Positions 10,309 to 21,540 of a DNA stretch of 64,000 nucleotides are shown piece by piece. The notes beneath the pieces are model-generated. The model had not been told where the DNA came from, ran no database searches, and saw only the letters and a program-made list of their open reading frames with translations. The position numbers and the translations under genes are program-made. Position 1 is the stretch's first letter. Every line of letters starts with the position of its first letter. The stretch is from Episyrphus balteatus (Eukaryota > Arthropoda > Insecta > Diptera > Syrphidae), in the NCBI RefSeq assembly GCF_945859705.1, contig NC_079134.1, forward strand, positions 30,599,636 to 30,663,635. Reading direction: 5' to 3'.

Positions 10309-13224
10309 CTAGCCGAACCACTCGGTGCTTCTTATGAATGAAGATAGACTTTTAACGTCCGTTTTCACTAGATCACTAGTGTAATCGTAGAAGAATTCTC
10401 CTAGATAGAGTTTTCTTCTATTAGAGAGAGCAGGGCAGGTGCACAGAAGATGTTGAACAGTTTCCTCTTCTTCTTCATCCATGCAACTTCTGCAGAAATC
10501 GTTAGAGAACACGCCCATTCTTTTTGCGTGTCTACCTATTAGACAGTGTCCTGTAAGGACACCTATGGTGCAGCTAATATGCTTTCTGTTTAAATTTAAC
10601 AAACCCTTTGAACGTTTCAAGTCTATACAAGGCCATATTTGGTTAGTAGCTAGGCAAGTATTACTCTGAGTCCATCTGAGGTTGGTTTTCTTTAAAGCGT
10701 CCTGCTTTAGCATAAGTTTGCATGTAGCGATAGGTGTTCCTATATTGTTCCTTTCTGGTTGAAGAGGAGTAATTGTTCCTAGTTTGGCAAGTTCGTCTGC
10801 CCTGCAGTTGCCTGGGATGTCTCTATGTCCCGGCACCCATACGAGGTGAATGTTAAACTGCTCAGACATCTCCCTTAGAGATGTTTGACAGTCGAGGACC
10901 GTGATTGAGTTTGTAGAGACGGAGGCAAGAGATTTAATGGCTGCTTGACTGTCCGAGAAGATCCGAATATCCGTGTTGGATATTACGTTTTCTCTGAGCC
11001 AAGAGAGAACCTCCTTAATCGCCAGAATTTCTGCTTGGAACACGCTACATTGGTCTGGTAAGCGGAAGAAGAGACTGAGATTCAGTTTTTCCGAAAATAT
11101 GCCACTTCCTACACCTTCATTGGTTTTTGAACCATCAGTATAGAAGTGTAAAGAGTCATTATCCAGAGTACTAAGGTTCTCCCATTCAGTTCTGGAGGGA
11201 ATGGAGTTCTGGAAATTATTATCGAACACCAGTTGAGGTGTGGTATAGTCTAGACGATCCGGAAGGAATCCGAAGTTGTTTAGAATGTTTGTGTGGCCAA
11301 TATGATTACTGGTCCACTGAGAGGTTGCTTTTAGACGAGTAGCTGAGCTAGCTGCTACTTGTTTGCTGAAGATGTCTAGGGGTGTGAGATTTAGAAGTAT
11401 GTCTAGGGCGTCAGAAGGGGTTGACCTCAGCGCACCGCTTATGCACATACTTGCTGACCTTTGGACTTTGATAAGCTTGTTTAAGTTTATCGTTTTGTCC
11501 AGTGCGGTCCACCAAACTACCATCCCATATGTAAGTATTGGTCTTATGACCGATGTGTACAGCCAGTGTGCAATGTTAGGAGAAAATCCCCATTTGCCAC
11601 CAATGGCTTTTTTGCATGAAAAGAGTGCCACATTGGCTTTTTTAACTCTTTCTTCAATATTGAGCTTCCAGGTCAGTTTTTTATCAAAAATGAGTCCTAG
11701 GTATTTAGCTTGATCGGATAGAGTAAGTGTTACCTCTTTAATTGTAGGGAGTTTGAAGTCTGGAATCTTGTATTTCCTCGTGAAAAGGACAAGATCCGTT
11801 TTGTGGGGATTAATATCCAATCCACATCCTCTAGCCCAGTGAATTAGCTTGTTTAAAGCTGTTTGTAGAAGTTCTGCAAGTGTCTGTGGGTATTTGCCCG
11901 ATACGGCAATTGCCACATCATCCGCGTAGGCGATAACCTTAAAACCTTCTCCCTCTAGGTCTAGCAGCAGTTCGTTGACTACTAAGTTCCATAGGAGAGG
12001 CGATAAGACCCCTCCTTGAGGGGTCCCTCTGTTGGCTGCTCTACGGGTTTTGAAGTTTCCCAACTCTGAACTGATAATCCTGCTACTAAGCATGATTTCT
12101 ATCATGTTCTTAAGCGGGTCTTCTATTTTGAGATTGTCAAGAGCATTCATGATTGCTGAATTCCTGACATTATTGAAAGCACCCTCTATGTCTAAAAAGG
12201 CGACAAGAGTGTACTCTTTGTAGTGTAGAGAGTATTCAATGGTGCTAACCAGAGAATGGAGAGCAGTTTCCACCGATTTTCCTTTAGTGTAGGCATGTTG
12301 TGCCTTAGAGATCAGACATGGTTCAATTTCCTGTCTTAGATGGATATCTATCATTCTTTCTAGAGTTTTAAGCAGAAAGGATGATAGACTAATAGGTCTT
12401 AAATCTTTTGGAGTGACATGAGAGCATTTTCCCGCCTTTGGTATAAAAACCACCTTTGCTTCCCTCCAGGCCTTTGGAATATACGAGAAGCTTATGCAGC
12501 TTATCATTATAATTTCCAACTTTCGTAGTATGATATCTGAGACGTGTTGTAATTCAGCGGGTATGATACCATCTGGCCCAGGTGATTTGTATGGATGGAA
12601 GCTATTTATTGCCCATATTAGTCTATCCTTGGAAATAAGATCTTTGCTAATTTGATAAAATTGGTTGGGTCGGTGACCAAAGTCACTTGTTGAGTTCGAG
12701 CTACCAGGGAAATGAGTGTCTAGTAGCAAGTTTAGCGATTCCTCATAGGAGCTAGTCCAATCGCCATTAGAGTCTTTTAGGGAGCTCGGCATGGTTGGAT
12801 TAGTTGAAAGGATTTTTCTGAGTCTAGATGCCTCAGAAGAATCTTCAATTTTACTACAGAAGTTCCTCCAGGAGGATCTTTTACTTTTCCGTAGTTGTTT
12901 CTTGTAACTTTTTAGAGAAACTTTATACAGGTCCCAGTCTAATGGGTTCCTTGTTTGTTTAGCCCTATTGAAAGCCTTTCTACAGTCTTTCCTGAGCGGT
13001 TCTAGCTCTTTGTTCCACCAGTGCGGTTTTTTCTTTCCTCTTATTATGGTAAGGGGACAAGAGTTAGCCATGGAATTGTTTAGAGCTTTGGTGAGATCGT
13101 TGACTTTTAAGTCAAGATCATCTGTATTAGAAGGGAAAATATTGTCCTGATTATTGTAGCAGGTAGTAAAAGTTTCCCTATATTTCACCCAATCCGTTTT
13201 CCTATAATTACGAAAACCGGTGGG
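10309..13224 (-). CDS. Retrotransposon polyprotein: reverse transcriptase, RNase H, Zn-knuckle (5' partial)
   Basis: The frame is uninterrupted from the truncated 5' junction to the stop at 10309. Numbering the 959 residues from a GTG at 13188, which is not a real start, upstream codons still read GFRNYRKTDW, the linker typical after the endonuclease domain. The reverse transcriptase spans about residues 190-500: SPGPDGI near 202, the first catalytic Asp in FLDIEGAF (Asp333), GTPQGGVLSPLLWN near 388-401, and YADD at 421-424. RNase H follows at about 678-805 with YTDGS (Asp685), QAE (Glu720), SDSQAA (Asp746) and the final Asp798 in RADELAK. A C-terminal Cys/His motif (Cys899, Cys902, His913, Cys916, Cys918) ends the protein. 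All catalytic residues are present and no stop or frameshift is seen, so the insertion is recent. It would copy element RNA at the nick but cannot act alone without an endonuclease. Confidence 0.93.
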   Translation of the reverse strand, partial: PTGFRNYRKTDWVKYRETFTTCYNNQDNIFPSNTDDLDLKVNDLTKALNNSMANSCPLTIIRGKKKPHWWNKELEPLRKDCRKAFNRAKQTRNPLDWDLYKVSLKSYKKQLRKSKRSSWRNFCSKIEDSSEASRLRKILSTNPTMPSSLKDSNGDWTSSYEESLNLLLDTHFPGSSNSTSDFGHRPNQFYQISKDLISKDRLIWAINSFHPYKSPGPDGIIPAELQHVSDIILRKLEIIMISCISFSYIPKAWREAKVVFIPKAGKCSHVTPKDLRPISLSSFLLKTLERMIDIHLRQEIEPCLISKAQHAYTKGKSVETALHSLVSTIEYSLHYKEYTLVAFLDIEGAFNNVRNSAIMNALDNLKIEDPLKNMIEIMLSSRIISSELGNFKTRRAANRGTPQGGVLSPLLWNLVVNELLLDLEGEGFKVIAYADDVAIAVSGKYPQTLAELLQTALNKLIHWARGCGLDINPHKTDLVLFTRKYKIPDFKLPTIKEVTLTLSDQAKYLGLIFDKKLTWKLNIEERVKKANVALFSCKKAIGGKWGFSPNIAHWLYTSVIRPILTYGMVVWWTALDKTINLNKLIKVQRSASMCISGALRSTPSDALDILLNLTPLDIFSKQVAASSATRLKATSQWTSNHIGHTNILNNFGFLPDRLDYTTPQLVFDNNFQNSIPSRTEWENLSTLDNDSLHFYTDGSKTNEGVGSGIFSEKLNLSLFFRLPDQCSVFQAEILAIKEVLSWLRENVISNTDIRIFSDSQAAIKSLASVSTNSITVLDCQTSLREMSEQFNIHLVWVPGHRDIPGNCRADELAKLGTITPLQPERNNIGTPIATCKLMLKQDALKKTNLRWTQSNTCLATNQIWPCIDLKRSKGLLNLNRKHISCTIGVLTGHCLIGRHAKRMGVFSNDFCRSCMDEEEEETVQHLLCTCPALSNRRKLYLGEFFYDYTSDLVKTDVKSLSSFIRSTEWFG

Positions 13225-13225
13225 T

Positions 13226-13460
13226 TGAAGTCCTCATACATTATGAAGACTTTTTAATGAGGAGTTTTTACTCCATGAAGGGACACTTTTCACTCCCTGA
13301 AGTCCTCATACATTATGAAGACTTTTTAATGAGGACTTTTTACTCTATGAAGGTACACTTTTCACTTCCTAAAGTCCTCATACATTATGAAGACTTTTTA
13401 ATGAGGACTTTTTACTCTATGAAGGTACACTTTTCACTTCCTAAAGTTCTCATACATTAT
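13226..13460 (+). repeat. 72-bp satellite, block 2 (about 3 units) with right target duplication
   Basis: The block begins with the 13-bp duplication TGAAGTCCTCATA (13226-13238) and continues for about three units to ACATTAT at 13460, where a second insertion interrupts the array. Confidence 0.93.
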
Positions 13461-13818
13461 CACCCAGAGAAAAAACGCATAGTAATTTTTAATCCGTTCT
13501 ACATTGAATCAATGGTGAAAAATATATTCATTAATTTTCTAAAAATCGTCCTATGCTTATGTTACAGTTTGTCACATCAATTTTTATAAGTGAGATAGCA
13601 CAGTGGTAAAGCACAAGCTTGTCAACCCAGGTATAGCAGGTTCGATCCCCAGCGGATGCAAGTTTTACTTTTTTTTATTTTTTTTTAATGTGTGAACAAC
13701 TTAGATTTAAAGTGTGCTACTTCGATTCAATCATTTTCCACTTTAGGCTAAAAATGTAGTGATTTTCCATTGATTCAAAGTGGTTTCGATTGATTTTACG
13801 TTGTTTTTTGGCTCAGTG
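13461..13818. mobile_element. 358-bp inverted-repeat element (MITE) inside satellite
   Basis: The left end CACCCAGAGAAAAAAC and the reverse complement of the right end, CACTGAGCCAAAAAAC, form imperfect 16-bp terminal inverted repeats. The dinucleotide AT on each side (13459-13460, 13819-13820) may be a target duplication. Alternatively the element carries one extra base at each end, because satellite CATTA plus TGAAG rejoin exactly. No transposase is encoded. The centre holds a tRNA-like Pol III unit (13590-13662). The termini resemble those of the elements at 21326-22378 and 44673-47427. Confidence 0.7.
13590..13662 (+). ncRNA. tRNA-like sequence with A and B boxes (SINE-like)
   Basis: An A box TAGCACAGTGG at 13596-13606 and a canonical B box GGTTCGATCCC at 13639-13649 sit at normal tRNA spacing, and T-runs from about 13671 could terminate Pol III. 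The acceptor strands do not pair, so this is not a functional tRNA gene. It is a tRNA-derived promoter module, as in SINEs, here enclosed by inverted repeats. Confidence 0.6.
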
Positions 13819-16315
13819 ATGAAGATTTTTTAATGAGGACTTTTTACTCCATGAAGGCACACTTTGCACTCCCTGAAGTCCTCATACATTATGAAGACTT
13901 TTTAATGAGGACTTTTTACTCCATGAAGGTATGCTTTTCACTCCCTGAAGTCCTCATACATTATGAAGACTTTTTAATGAGGACTTTTTACTCCATGAAG
14001 GTATACTTTTCACTCCCTGAAGTCCTCATACATTATGAAGACTTTTTAATGAGGACTTTTTACTCCATGAAGGTATACTTTTCACTCCCTGAAGTCCTCA
14101 TACATTATGAAGACTTTTTAATGAGGACTTTTTACTCCATGAAGGCACACTTTTCACTCCCTGAAGTCCTCATACATTATGAAGACTTTTTAATGAGGAC
14201 TTTTTACTCCATGAAGGCACACTTTGCACTCCCTGAAGTCCTCATACATTATGAAGACTTTTTAATGAGGACTTTTTACTCCATGAAGGTATACTTTTCA
14301 CTCCCTGAAGTCCTCATACATTATGAAGACTTTTTAATGAGGACTTTTTACTCCATGAAGGCACACTTTGCACTCCCTGAAGTCCTCATACATTATGAAG
14401 ACTTTTTAATGAGGACTTTTTACTCCATGAAGGTATACTTTTCACTCCCTGAAGTCCTCATACATTATGAAGACTTTTTAATGAGGACTTTTTACTCCAT
14501 GAAGGCACACTTTTCACTCCCTGAAGTCCTCATACATTATGAAGACTTTTTAATGAGGACTTTTTACTCCATGAAGGTATACTTTTCACTCCCTGAAGTC
14601 CTCATACATTATGAAGACTTTTTAATGAGGACTTTTTACTCCATGAAGGTATACTTTTCACTCCCTGAAGTCCTCATACATTATGAAGACTTTTTAATGA
14701 GGACTTTTTACTCCATGAAGGCACACTTTTCACTCCCTGAAGTCCTCATACATTATGAAGACTTTTTACTCCATGAAGGCACACTTTTCACTCCCTGAAG
14801 TCCTCATACATTATGAAGACTTTTTAATGAGGACTTTTTACTCCATGAAGGCACACTTTTCACTCCCTGAAGTCCTCATACATTATGAAGACTTTTTAAT
14901 GAGGACTTTTTACTCCATGAAGGCACACTTTTCACTCCCTGAAGTCCTCATGCATTATGAAGACTTTTTAATGAGGCCTTTTTACTTAATGAAGGTATAC
15001 TTTTCACTTCCTGAAGTCCTCATACATTATGAAGACTTTTTAATGAGGACTTTTTACTCCATGAAGGCACACTTTTCACTCCCTGAAGTCCTCATACATT
15101 ATGAAGACTTTTTAATGAGGACTTTTTACTCCATGAAGGTATACTTTTCACTGCCTGAAGTCCTCATACATTATGAAGACTTTTTAATGAGGACTTTTTA
15201 CTCCATGAAGGCACACTTTTCACTCCCTGAAGTCCTCATACATTATGAAGACTTTTTAATGAGGACTTTTTACTCCATGAAGGTATACTTTTCACTCCCT
15301 GAAGTCCTCATACATTATGAAGACTTTTTAATGAGGACTTTTTACTCCATGAAGGCACACTTTTCACTCCCTGAAGTCCTCATACATTATGAAGACTTTT
15401 TAATGAGGCCTTTTTACTTAATGAAGGTATACTTTTCACTTCCTGAAGTCCTCATACATTATGAAGACTTTTTAATGAGGACTTTTTACTCCATGAAGGT
15501 ATACTTTTCACTCCCTGAAGTCCTCATACATTATGAAGACTTTTTAATGAGGACTTTTTACTCCATGAAGGCACACTTTTCACTCCCTGAAGTCCTCATA
15601 CATTATGAAGACTTTTTAATGAGGACTTTTTACTCCATGAAGGTATACTTTTCACTGCCTGAAGTCCTCATACATTATGAAGACTTTTTAATGAGGACTT
15701 TTTACTCCATGAAGGCACACTTTTCACTCCCTGAAGTCCTCATACATTATGAAGACTTTTTAATGAGGACTTTTTACTCCATGAAGGTATACTTTTCACT
15801 GCCTGAAGTCCTCATACATTATGAAGACTTTTTAATGAGGACTTTTTACTCCATGAAGGCACACTTTTCACTCCCTGAAGTCCTCATACATTATGAAGAC
15901 TTTTTAATGAGGACTTTTTACTCCATGAAGGTATACTTTTCACTGCCTGAAGTCCTCATACATTATGAAGACTTTTTAATGAGGACTTTTTACTCCATGA
16001 AGGCACACTTTTCACTCCCTGAAGTCCTCATACATTATGAAGACTTTTTAATGAGGACTTTTTACTCCATGAAGGTACACTTTTCACTTCCTAAAGTTCT
16101 CATACATTATAAAGACTTTTTAATGAGGACTTTTTACTCCATGAAGTCTCACTTTTCACTCCCTGAAGTCCTCATACATTATGAAGACTTTTTAATGAGG
16201 ACTTTTTACTCCATGCAGGTACACTTTTTACTCCCTGATGTTCTCATACGTTATGAAGACTTTTTAATGAGGACTTTTTACTCCATACTCTCACTTTTCA
16301 CTTACTGAAGTTCTC
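13819..16315 (+). repeat. 72-bp satellite array, block 3 (about 35 units), partly dimeric
   Basis: It has the same unit as block 1 but is dominated by two variants, GCACAC and GTATAC after ATGAAGG. From about 15000 to 16050 these alternate regularly and give a 144-bp higher-order repeat. One unit at 14761-14790 has lost about 24 bp (ACTTTTTACTCC follows directly). The last units (16085-16315) are increasingly diverged and mark the array edge. Confidence 0.95.
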
Positions 16316-18689
16316 AAACAATTTAAAGAAGTTTAGATGACGCCTTTCTACTACATGAAAGCGCACAAAACTATGCTTGAAATTATCATCTTTCACTTGA
16401 TAGCCTTAAAATATTGAATATAATTTCCTTGTGTCCAGACTACACAATTTAAAACAACAGTTTATTGTATTTAGAACATTTCGAAAAATTTAAATTTCTT
16501 GGATTTCTTCCTTAATATTTTGACTGATCCAAAGATATTAATTTAAGAGAAAATTTTAAACGCAGGATTTATTTTTGATTAGCAAAACAACTTTTAAAAG
16601 TTATTATGTACATTTGAAAATTCATTTGTTGAACCAATTGACACACCTTAATACATACATAAGGCTTAGGTACAAATAAAAGTTACACTCAATTAATCAC
16701 GTTTTTTATCCAGCAAATACTTCCGCTCTTAAAAGATCCATTTCAATGATTCATGACAATTTGTGTTAAAACAAAACTCACCTACATATTTTTATTCACT
16801 CATGTTTCTCGTCATTTTTATTATTCAGGCTGTAACTGTTAACTCTTGTCAAATAATAAAAATCCCCACAATTAATCGTCATTAATATTCGCACACGTTT
16901 CCTTTTTAGTCCTTTTGATTACGTAACCACATATCCATTTGCTTCAAATTTATATACAAAAAAGATATACAACATGACTTCTTTTGGCTCATGCCAAAAC
17001 TACCTACAAAACATTTTTTTTTTCTTGATATGATTTCTCATCACGTAATTTTCTCCTAATCTTCGAAGCAAATGTGAATAAGCTATATGTTCATCCATAT
17101 ATTATTATCCTTAGAACAGAAAATTTCGTCCTTTAGCTGGCGTATCAAGGTGAGGACCTCAAAAAGATACACTAACTAGCTTTCGCAACAAGGACACAAA
17201 AATAAAAGGTTCTCTTATAACCAAAAAAAAAAAAAAAATTTATACACAAAGATTGAAGGAAGAAAAAAAATAAATAAGGAAGAAAAAAAATAAATAAATT
17301 TTATTTAATTCTACATTTGCACTCTCATCAAGTTCATGTCACTTCCCATTTCATTACGAACCCGTGAAATTTAAAGAGAAATTCCTTTATAATGCTGTTG
17401 TTGGTATAGTCTTTAGTCCACGCAGTCAAAGGATACGGATGTACCTCCAGCCTTCACCCACCATTTTAAACAAGGAATCATATACCTACAGTTGTAGAGG
17501 TATATTCGACTAATGCTCGTGTATAAAAGAGAAGATGCAGACCTAGACGGTGAGAGAGTATAAACTCTGCTGGTTCATCAAAGTTGGTTCAAGCATTTGG
17601 AAGGCTGATCACGTTTTAGACGAATTCTAAGGGATGTAGCGAAATCTTAGTGTATTATCCTGAAAATGCTGGTATATCAATGTGTATGGGTTTGTGTGTG
17701 TGTGTGTGTGTCTGAGTTTAAGCTTAAAGAGGAAACGCCCGTCAGTTCGTTTCTCTGTCTGCACATTTATCTAAGCTAAAGTTTCAAGACTTATTTTGAT
17801 GGTTATAGAGAAATTAAACAATCTAACTGGCGTCGTATGAATTTGCTTCAAAAAACTATACCTATTTGAATGATTGGTAATTCTACTAAGTTTTCTACGG
17901 TTTTCTAGAGGAGACGTATGATAAGTGACGCACACAAGTAAGTCGTTAAGATTATTCTTGGCATTTTGAATTCCAATATTTGAGCACCAAGATAGGCAAT
18001 GCCTATTAGGTATCTTCATTTTGATGGTCAGAAAGCATAGCTTGCCAGAAAAATACCTCCAAAAAAGTACTCAAGCTGATGGTCTTTGCAGTGTTATCTC
18101 TCAGAGGGCCCACCACCAGGTTCAAATGTAGAAGACCAGTGGAAACACTGTCAAGCAGCCAAGGACGAGGCCTTAAAATCCATGCTGTAGGAAAGACCAG
18201 GACTGCTAACTGCAGAGCTTATGAATAGGGCTTAAAGAGATCTTTTTTTATATATCTCACTCGATGAATTTTGAGGAAATTTTTCTAAATAGCAATTTTT
18301 TTTTTGGCAAGGGGTAGCCCTTGAATTTTTTTTTTTAAAGAATCTGAAAAAAAAAAATGAATTTTTAATTTGTTTAAGTTAAATGCATAGGCCTATTCAC
18401 TTTAAACTCATATTAAAACTTTCTTTGAGACTTTGATACGTAAAAATCTGGCTCCGAAAGCGAGAAAAAAATGTTTGGATGCAAATAACTCAGCAACCAG
18501 CCCTCAAAGAAACTTTTGATGGTTTTCGGTTATGAATAAAGCTTAAGAATACCTTAATTTTTTTTGCCTAACTTTGTTTTGCTTGGCAGCTTAACGTAAG
18601 CCTCTGGATGTACATCCAAAAAAAGAAAGTGAAAAATCGATTTTTAAGACGGAAGAAGATTCCAAATAAAAAAACAAGCTGTCTTATCT
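16316..18689. other. Intergenic, no gene seen
   Basis: This is mostly unique AT-rich DNA. A GT microsatellite lies at about 17693-17712, and a 19-bp GGAAGAAAAAAAATAAATA block is tandemly doubled near 17259-17297. A TATA-like TATAAAAG occurs at 17522-17529 on the plus strand, but no convincing initiator follows. The longest frames are short (82 codons at 17771-18019, minus) and not recognisable. Confidence 0.45.
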
Positions 18690-19089
18690 ATCAGAAAATT
18701 CTTTAGGTGAAACAATCCACACAAGAGCATCAGTCCAAAATAGAAGAGTTCCATGGTGAAAATACGCAGACGGTAATGAGGATTCGGAAAGACCACTTTT
18801 GACTGTGAGGATCAAAATATTCGTCCACCTGACCCAGAAGATGTAAAAACTACGATCCCTAGACTTTAGTCGCATAAAGCTTCTGAGGATGACCAATGCA
18901 CAAAACTCATCTCCAGAATTTTGTTGGAGAAAAACATGACCGCAAAATGGAAGCTCAGCACTTTCTGTCCGTTTCTCTCTGAACTGCGCCAACTACAAAG
19001 GAATCAGTCTTCTTAACATCGCCTATGAAATCCACTCCTCGGTAATAAGTGAACGTCTAAAGCCCTTGATGGAACTAAGGTCCTTATGA
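18690..19089 (+). pseudogene. RTE-type reverse transcriptase relic
   Basis: The best part is the frame 18982-19089, which reads NCANYKGISLLN, then IAYEIHSSVISERLKP and a stop. That matches the C-x-NYRGISLL-N-x-x-YK reverse transcriptase block typical of RTE/BovB-type elements. Upstream, about 18825-18880, a frame with PEDVKTTIPRL, a stop, then SHKAS fits the preceding conserved block. Stops and frameshifts show that it is dead. The relic ends near 19089, just before the inverted-repeat motif at 19100. It is a different segment of the protein from the RTE copy at 29950-30774. Confidence 0.65.
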
Positions 19090-19099
19090 GTGTTTTTTG

Positions 19100-21046
19100 A
19101 CGTGATAACGTCTTATAAATCGATGAAAAATGGCAGCCACCACAAAAAAGTGAAGCCATTTTCTAAAGTTACACTCTCGCACTTCCGCAGTGCGGCAAAA
19201 ATTTCAATTCAAAATTAAAAATAAACTATTAGAGATACCTACAAAAATCTTCTATAGCTTAACCGCTTAACCCAAATGAAGTATTTTTAAAAATTCCGTC
19301 ATTTAATAGGGTGAACAGGGGTAAAACGGAAAGATGAAATTTGGGCTGAAATCTAAACGCGAAGTCGTAGAGAATTTATTTTTTTTGCTATAGATAGATG
19401 AGACTAATTTAAGAATAACTGCATTTAAGAAAAAATTCAAAAATATTTGAAACTAAGCTATAACGTTTTGTTTGAATGTTGTACACGTGTTGGGGCTATG
19501 ACAAAATGATGATTTTGGTTAAAATTTTTTTTTGACAATTCTAAAGATGCCAGGTGAAAGATGAGAGAAACAAAAATTAGGCTTCTGATACGGATTTTTT
19601 TCCAACGCTCTGCGTTTCGAAATATGAATTTTTGAAAAACACCTTGTGTTTTAGGGGTATTTTTGGGTAATTTTTGATTTTTAGCTTTTTTTTGGAGCGT
19701 TCAAAAAATCTCAAACTTATAGGACATGTAGGTTTTGGCCTTATGCATACATGTGCAAAAACTTGGAATCGTTTAGTTAGTTTTGACTGAATGACAGAAG
19801 AAACAAGTTTTTAAAAAACACGTTTTTTGACCGTTTTTAACCGATTTTCATCGTTTTTTCTTTTTATCTTTTTTTCTTTAATAAATACAGGAATAAAATA
19901 TATGGAGTAATGATAGACCATAACCACGACTAAATGTGTGCGAAGTTTCAATCATTTTCGTAAACACAATTTTGAGATAACGGTAAAATAAAATTCAACA
20001 GGTTATAACTTTTGACCAAGAGCAGATAGAAATTTTATTAAACTTTTATGAGCATCCTGATCACAGTGAGCCTGAACAAGTTTAAATGACGAGAAAAACT
20101 AAAGATGAGGCTTTGTTCCTCAAGGCCTCAGCAATCATAATCCGTTTTTACCAAAATCGGATTAGCTTCCTTTTTCGAGATACCCCCCGTAAACGTGTTT
20201 TTTTCGAGAAAAATTCATATCAACGCAAGGCTCAAGTACGATAACTTAGGCGCCGAGAATTGAAAACGGTTTTTAGTAGAGGTTTTCAATACAATCATTT
20301 TTGGTTTTGGGACTGAGGGTCTACGTCTCCCCCTTTAGGCGAGAGGGGCAGTTTTCTAAAAAATCAAACAAAAAATTATTAAAAAACAATGGCAACACTT
20401 ACAGTTAGGAATGATACCTTTTTCAAAAGCTAGAATTGTACACTTAATTATAGTTTTTAAACCAAGTTATTTTAAACAGTTGTTTTCGAAATAATTGATT
20501 TCAAAGTCAACAATTGTGAAAAAGAAGTTTAAAAAAAAAAATACATTGAATACTATTTTTGTCAAGACTTTGGGTTTCATTACGGGATAAATTGATAAAA
20601 TGAACTACCTCAATAAATTCCTTATCAAATACTGAAAACCATATGTTTCTATGCCTTCTAGTTTTTGAGAAAATTGGAAAATAGGAAAACTACTTTTTTA
20701 TAGGTTGTTAGGGAAAAAATGGTATTAATGACCTGAGAAGATAAAAATTCATGTTTTTTTTTGCTTTTTTTTGATGAAAATGATTGTTTTCAATAAATTA
20801 TTATTTTTATACTTTTTGAGCATTGTAAAAATTTAAAATGGTTTTATTTTTAAGAAGAAATACTTGGCTTTCAAATTGCATAGTTTTTTTGTAAGCTTTT
20901 AAAATAAAAAAATTAATATATTGAGAAAATAAAAAAAGTATTTTTAGCCTTTTCTTGTAATTATGATTGCTTGAAAAAAGCAAACTCTTCAACTGACTCA
21001 TTTTAAACAAAAGCACACAACCTGTTTTCTGACGACGTTATCACGT
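19100..21046. mobile_element. Possible 1.95-kb inverted-repeat element
   Basis: ACGTGATAACGTC at 19100-19112 recurs inverted at 21034-21046 (GACGTTATCACGT). The motif is itself nearly palindromic, which weakens the case. The interior is a mosaic of repeat families: 19310-19720 resembles 112-330, and 20160-20700 resembles one arm of the palindrome at 47608-49645 (shared blocks include TTAGGCGAGAGGGGCA versus TTAGGTGGGAGGGGCA, AACACTTACAGT and TATGTTTCTATG). No transposase frame is seen. Confidence 0.4.
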
Positions 21047-21466
21047 AAAATCATCGTCCGTAAACCGGCTTTACAGACAACCTCTTTTTTTTATAATAGA
21101 AAAGTCCACCATTTACCAAATATTAACACTACGGCAAGTCTTGGAAAAAACCATAAACATAAAATCGGTACCCATAAATCTGTTCAACGATTTCAATGCC
21201 GCGTATTTTTGACAGAGAGACGACTTGTATTGCGTCGTGTAAGTTTTTAGCATCCATACCTAGCTGGTCAACAAACATAGCAATACCAATTATACCAGAT
21301 GATGTATTTAAACAAGGAACTACTGCACAGAGAAAAATAGACCACATAAAATAGAACAAAAACAATAAGATTTCTCTATGGTTTTCATCCAAGAAGGAAA
21401 CCTTATTAAAACAATCGGGTTTTACTTATTGTTTTAAAATCTGGAAAAAAATAAAAAAAAAAACGA

Positions 21467-21540
21467 TGACCAGGCTGGGAATCGAACTGGAGACTTCAAA
21501 TCATTAGTCGCCCACCTTAACACCTGAACCAACCTGCCAT
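21467..21540 (-). ncRNA. tRNA-like sequence with Pol III boxes
   Basis: On the minus strand it reads TGGCAGGTTGGTTCAGGTG, then a B box AGTTCGATTCC (complement of 21478-21489), ending CCAGCCTGGTCA. The spacing and the CTAATGA/TTTGAAGTC middle resemble a tRNA-Ile-like origin. The acceptor stem pairs only partly, so a working tRNA is unlikely. It lies within the inverted-repeat element 21326-22378. Confidence 0.5.

Larger units (their letters stand above)
10208..13225 (-). mobile_element. 5'-truncated Loa-like non-LTR retrotransposon
   Basis: This 3018-bp insertion lies inside the 72-bp satellite, on the minus strand, flanked by a 13-bp target duplication. Its 3' end (plus-strand left end) is not poly-A. 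It is a short tail of ACCTAACCTAACC type, as known for Loa-group and some other insect non-LTR elements. A 100-bp 3' untranslated region precedes it. The 5' end is truncated within the polyprotein: the reading frame is open right through the junction, and ORF1 and most of the endonuclease are missing. Truncation during target-primed reverse transcription explains this. Assignment to the Loa group rests on reverse transcriptase followed by RNase H and the tail type. I or a related group is an alternative. Confidence 0.9.

Noticed and set aside
13590..13662. Functional tRNA gene
   Set aside because: The A and B boxes are good, but the acceptor strands do not pair and the anticodon arm is poor. 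It is kept only as a tRNA-like SINE-type module.
5583..16315. Regular repeats resembling a CRISPR array
   Set aside because: Units abut without unique spacers, the setting is eukaryotic, and no cas genes are present. It is a satellite.
17522..17529. TATAAAAG as a promoter
   Set aside because: No initiator at the expected distance and no supported gene downstream.
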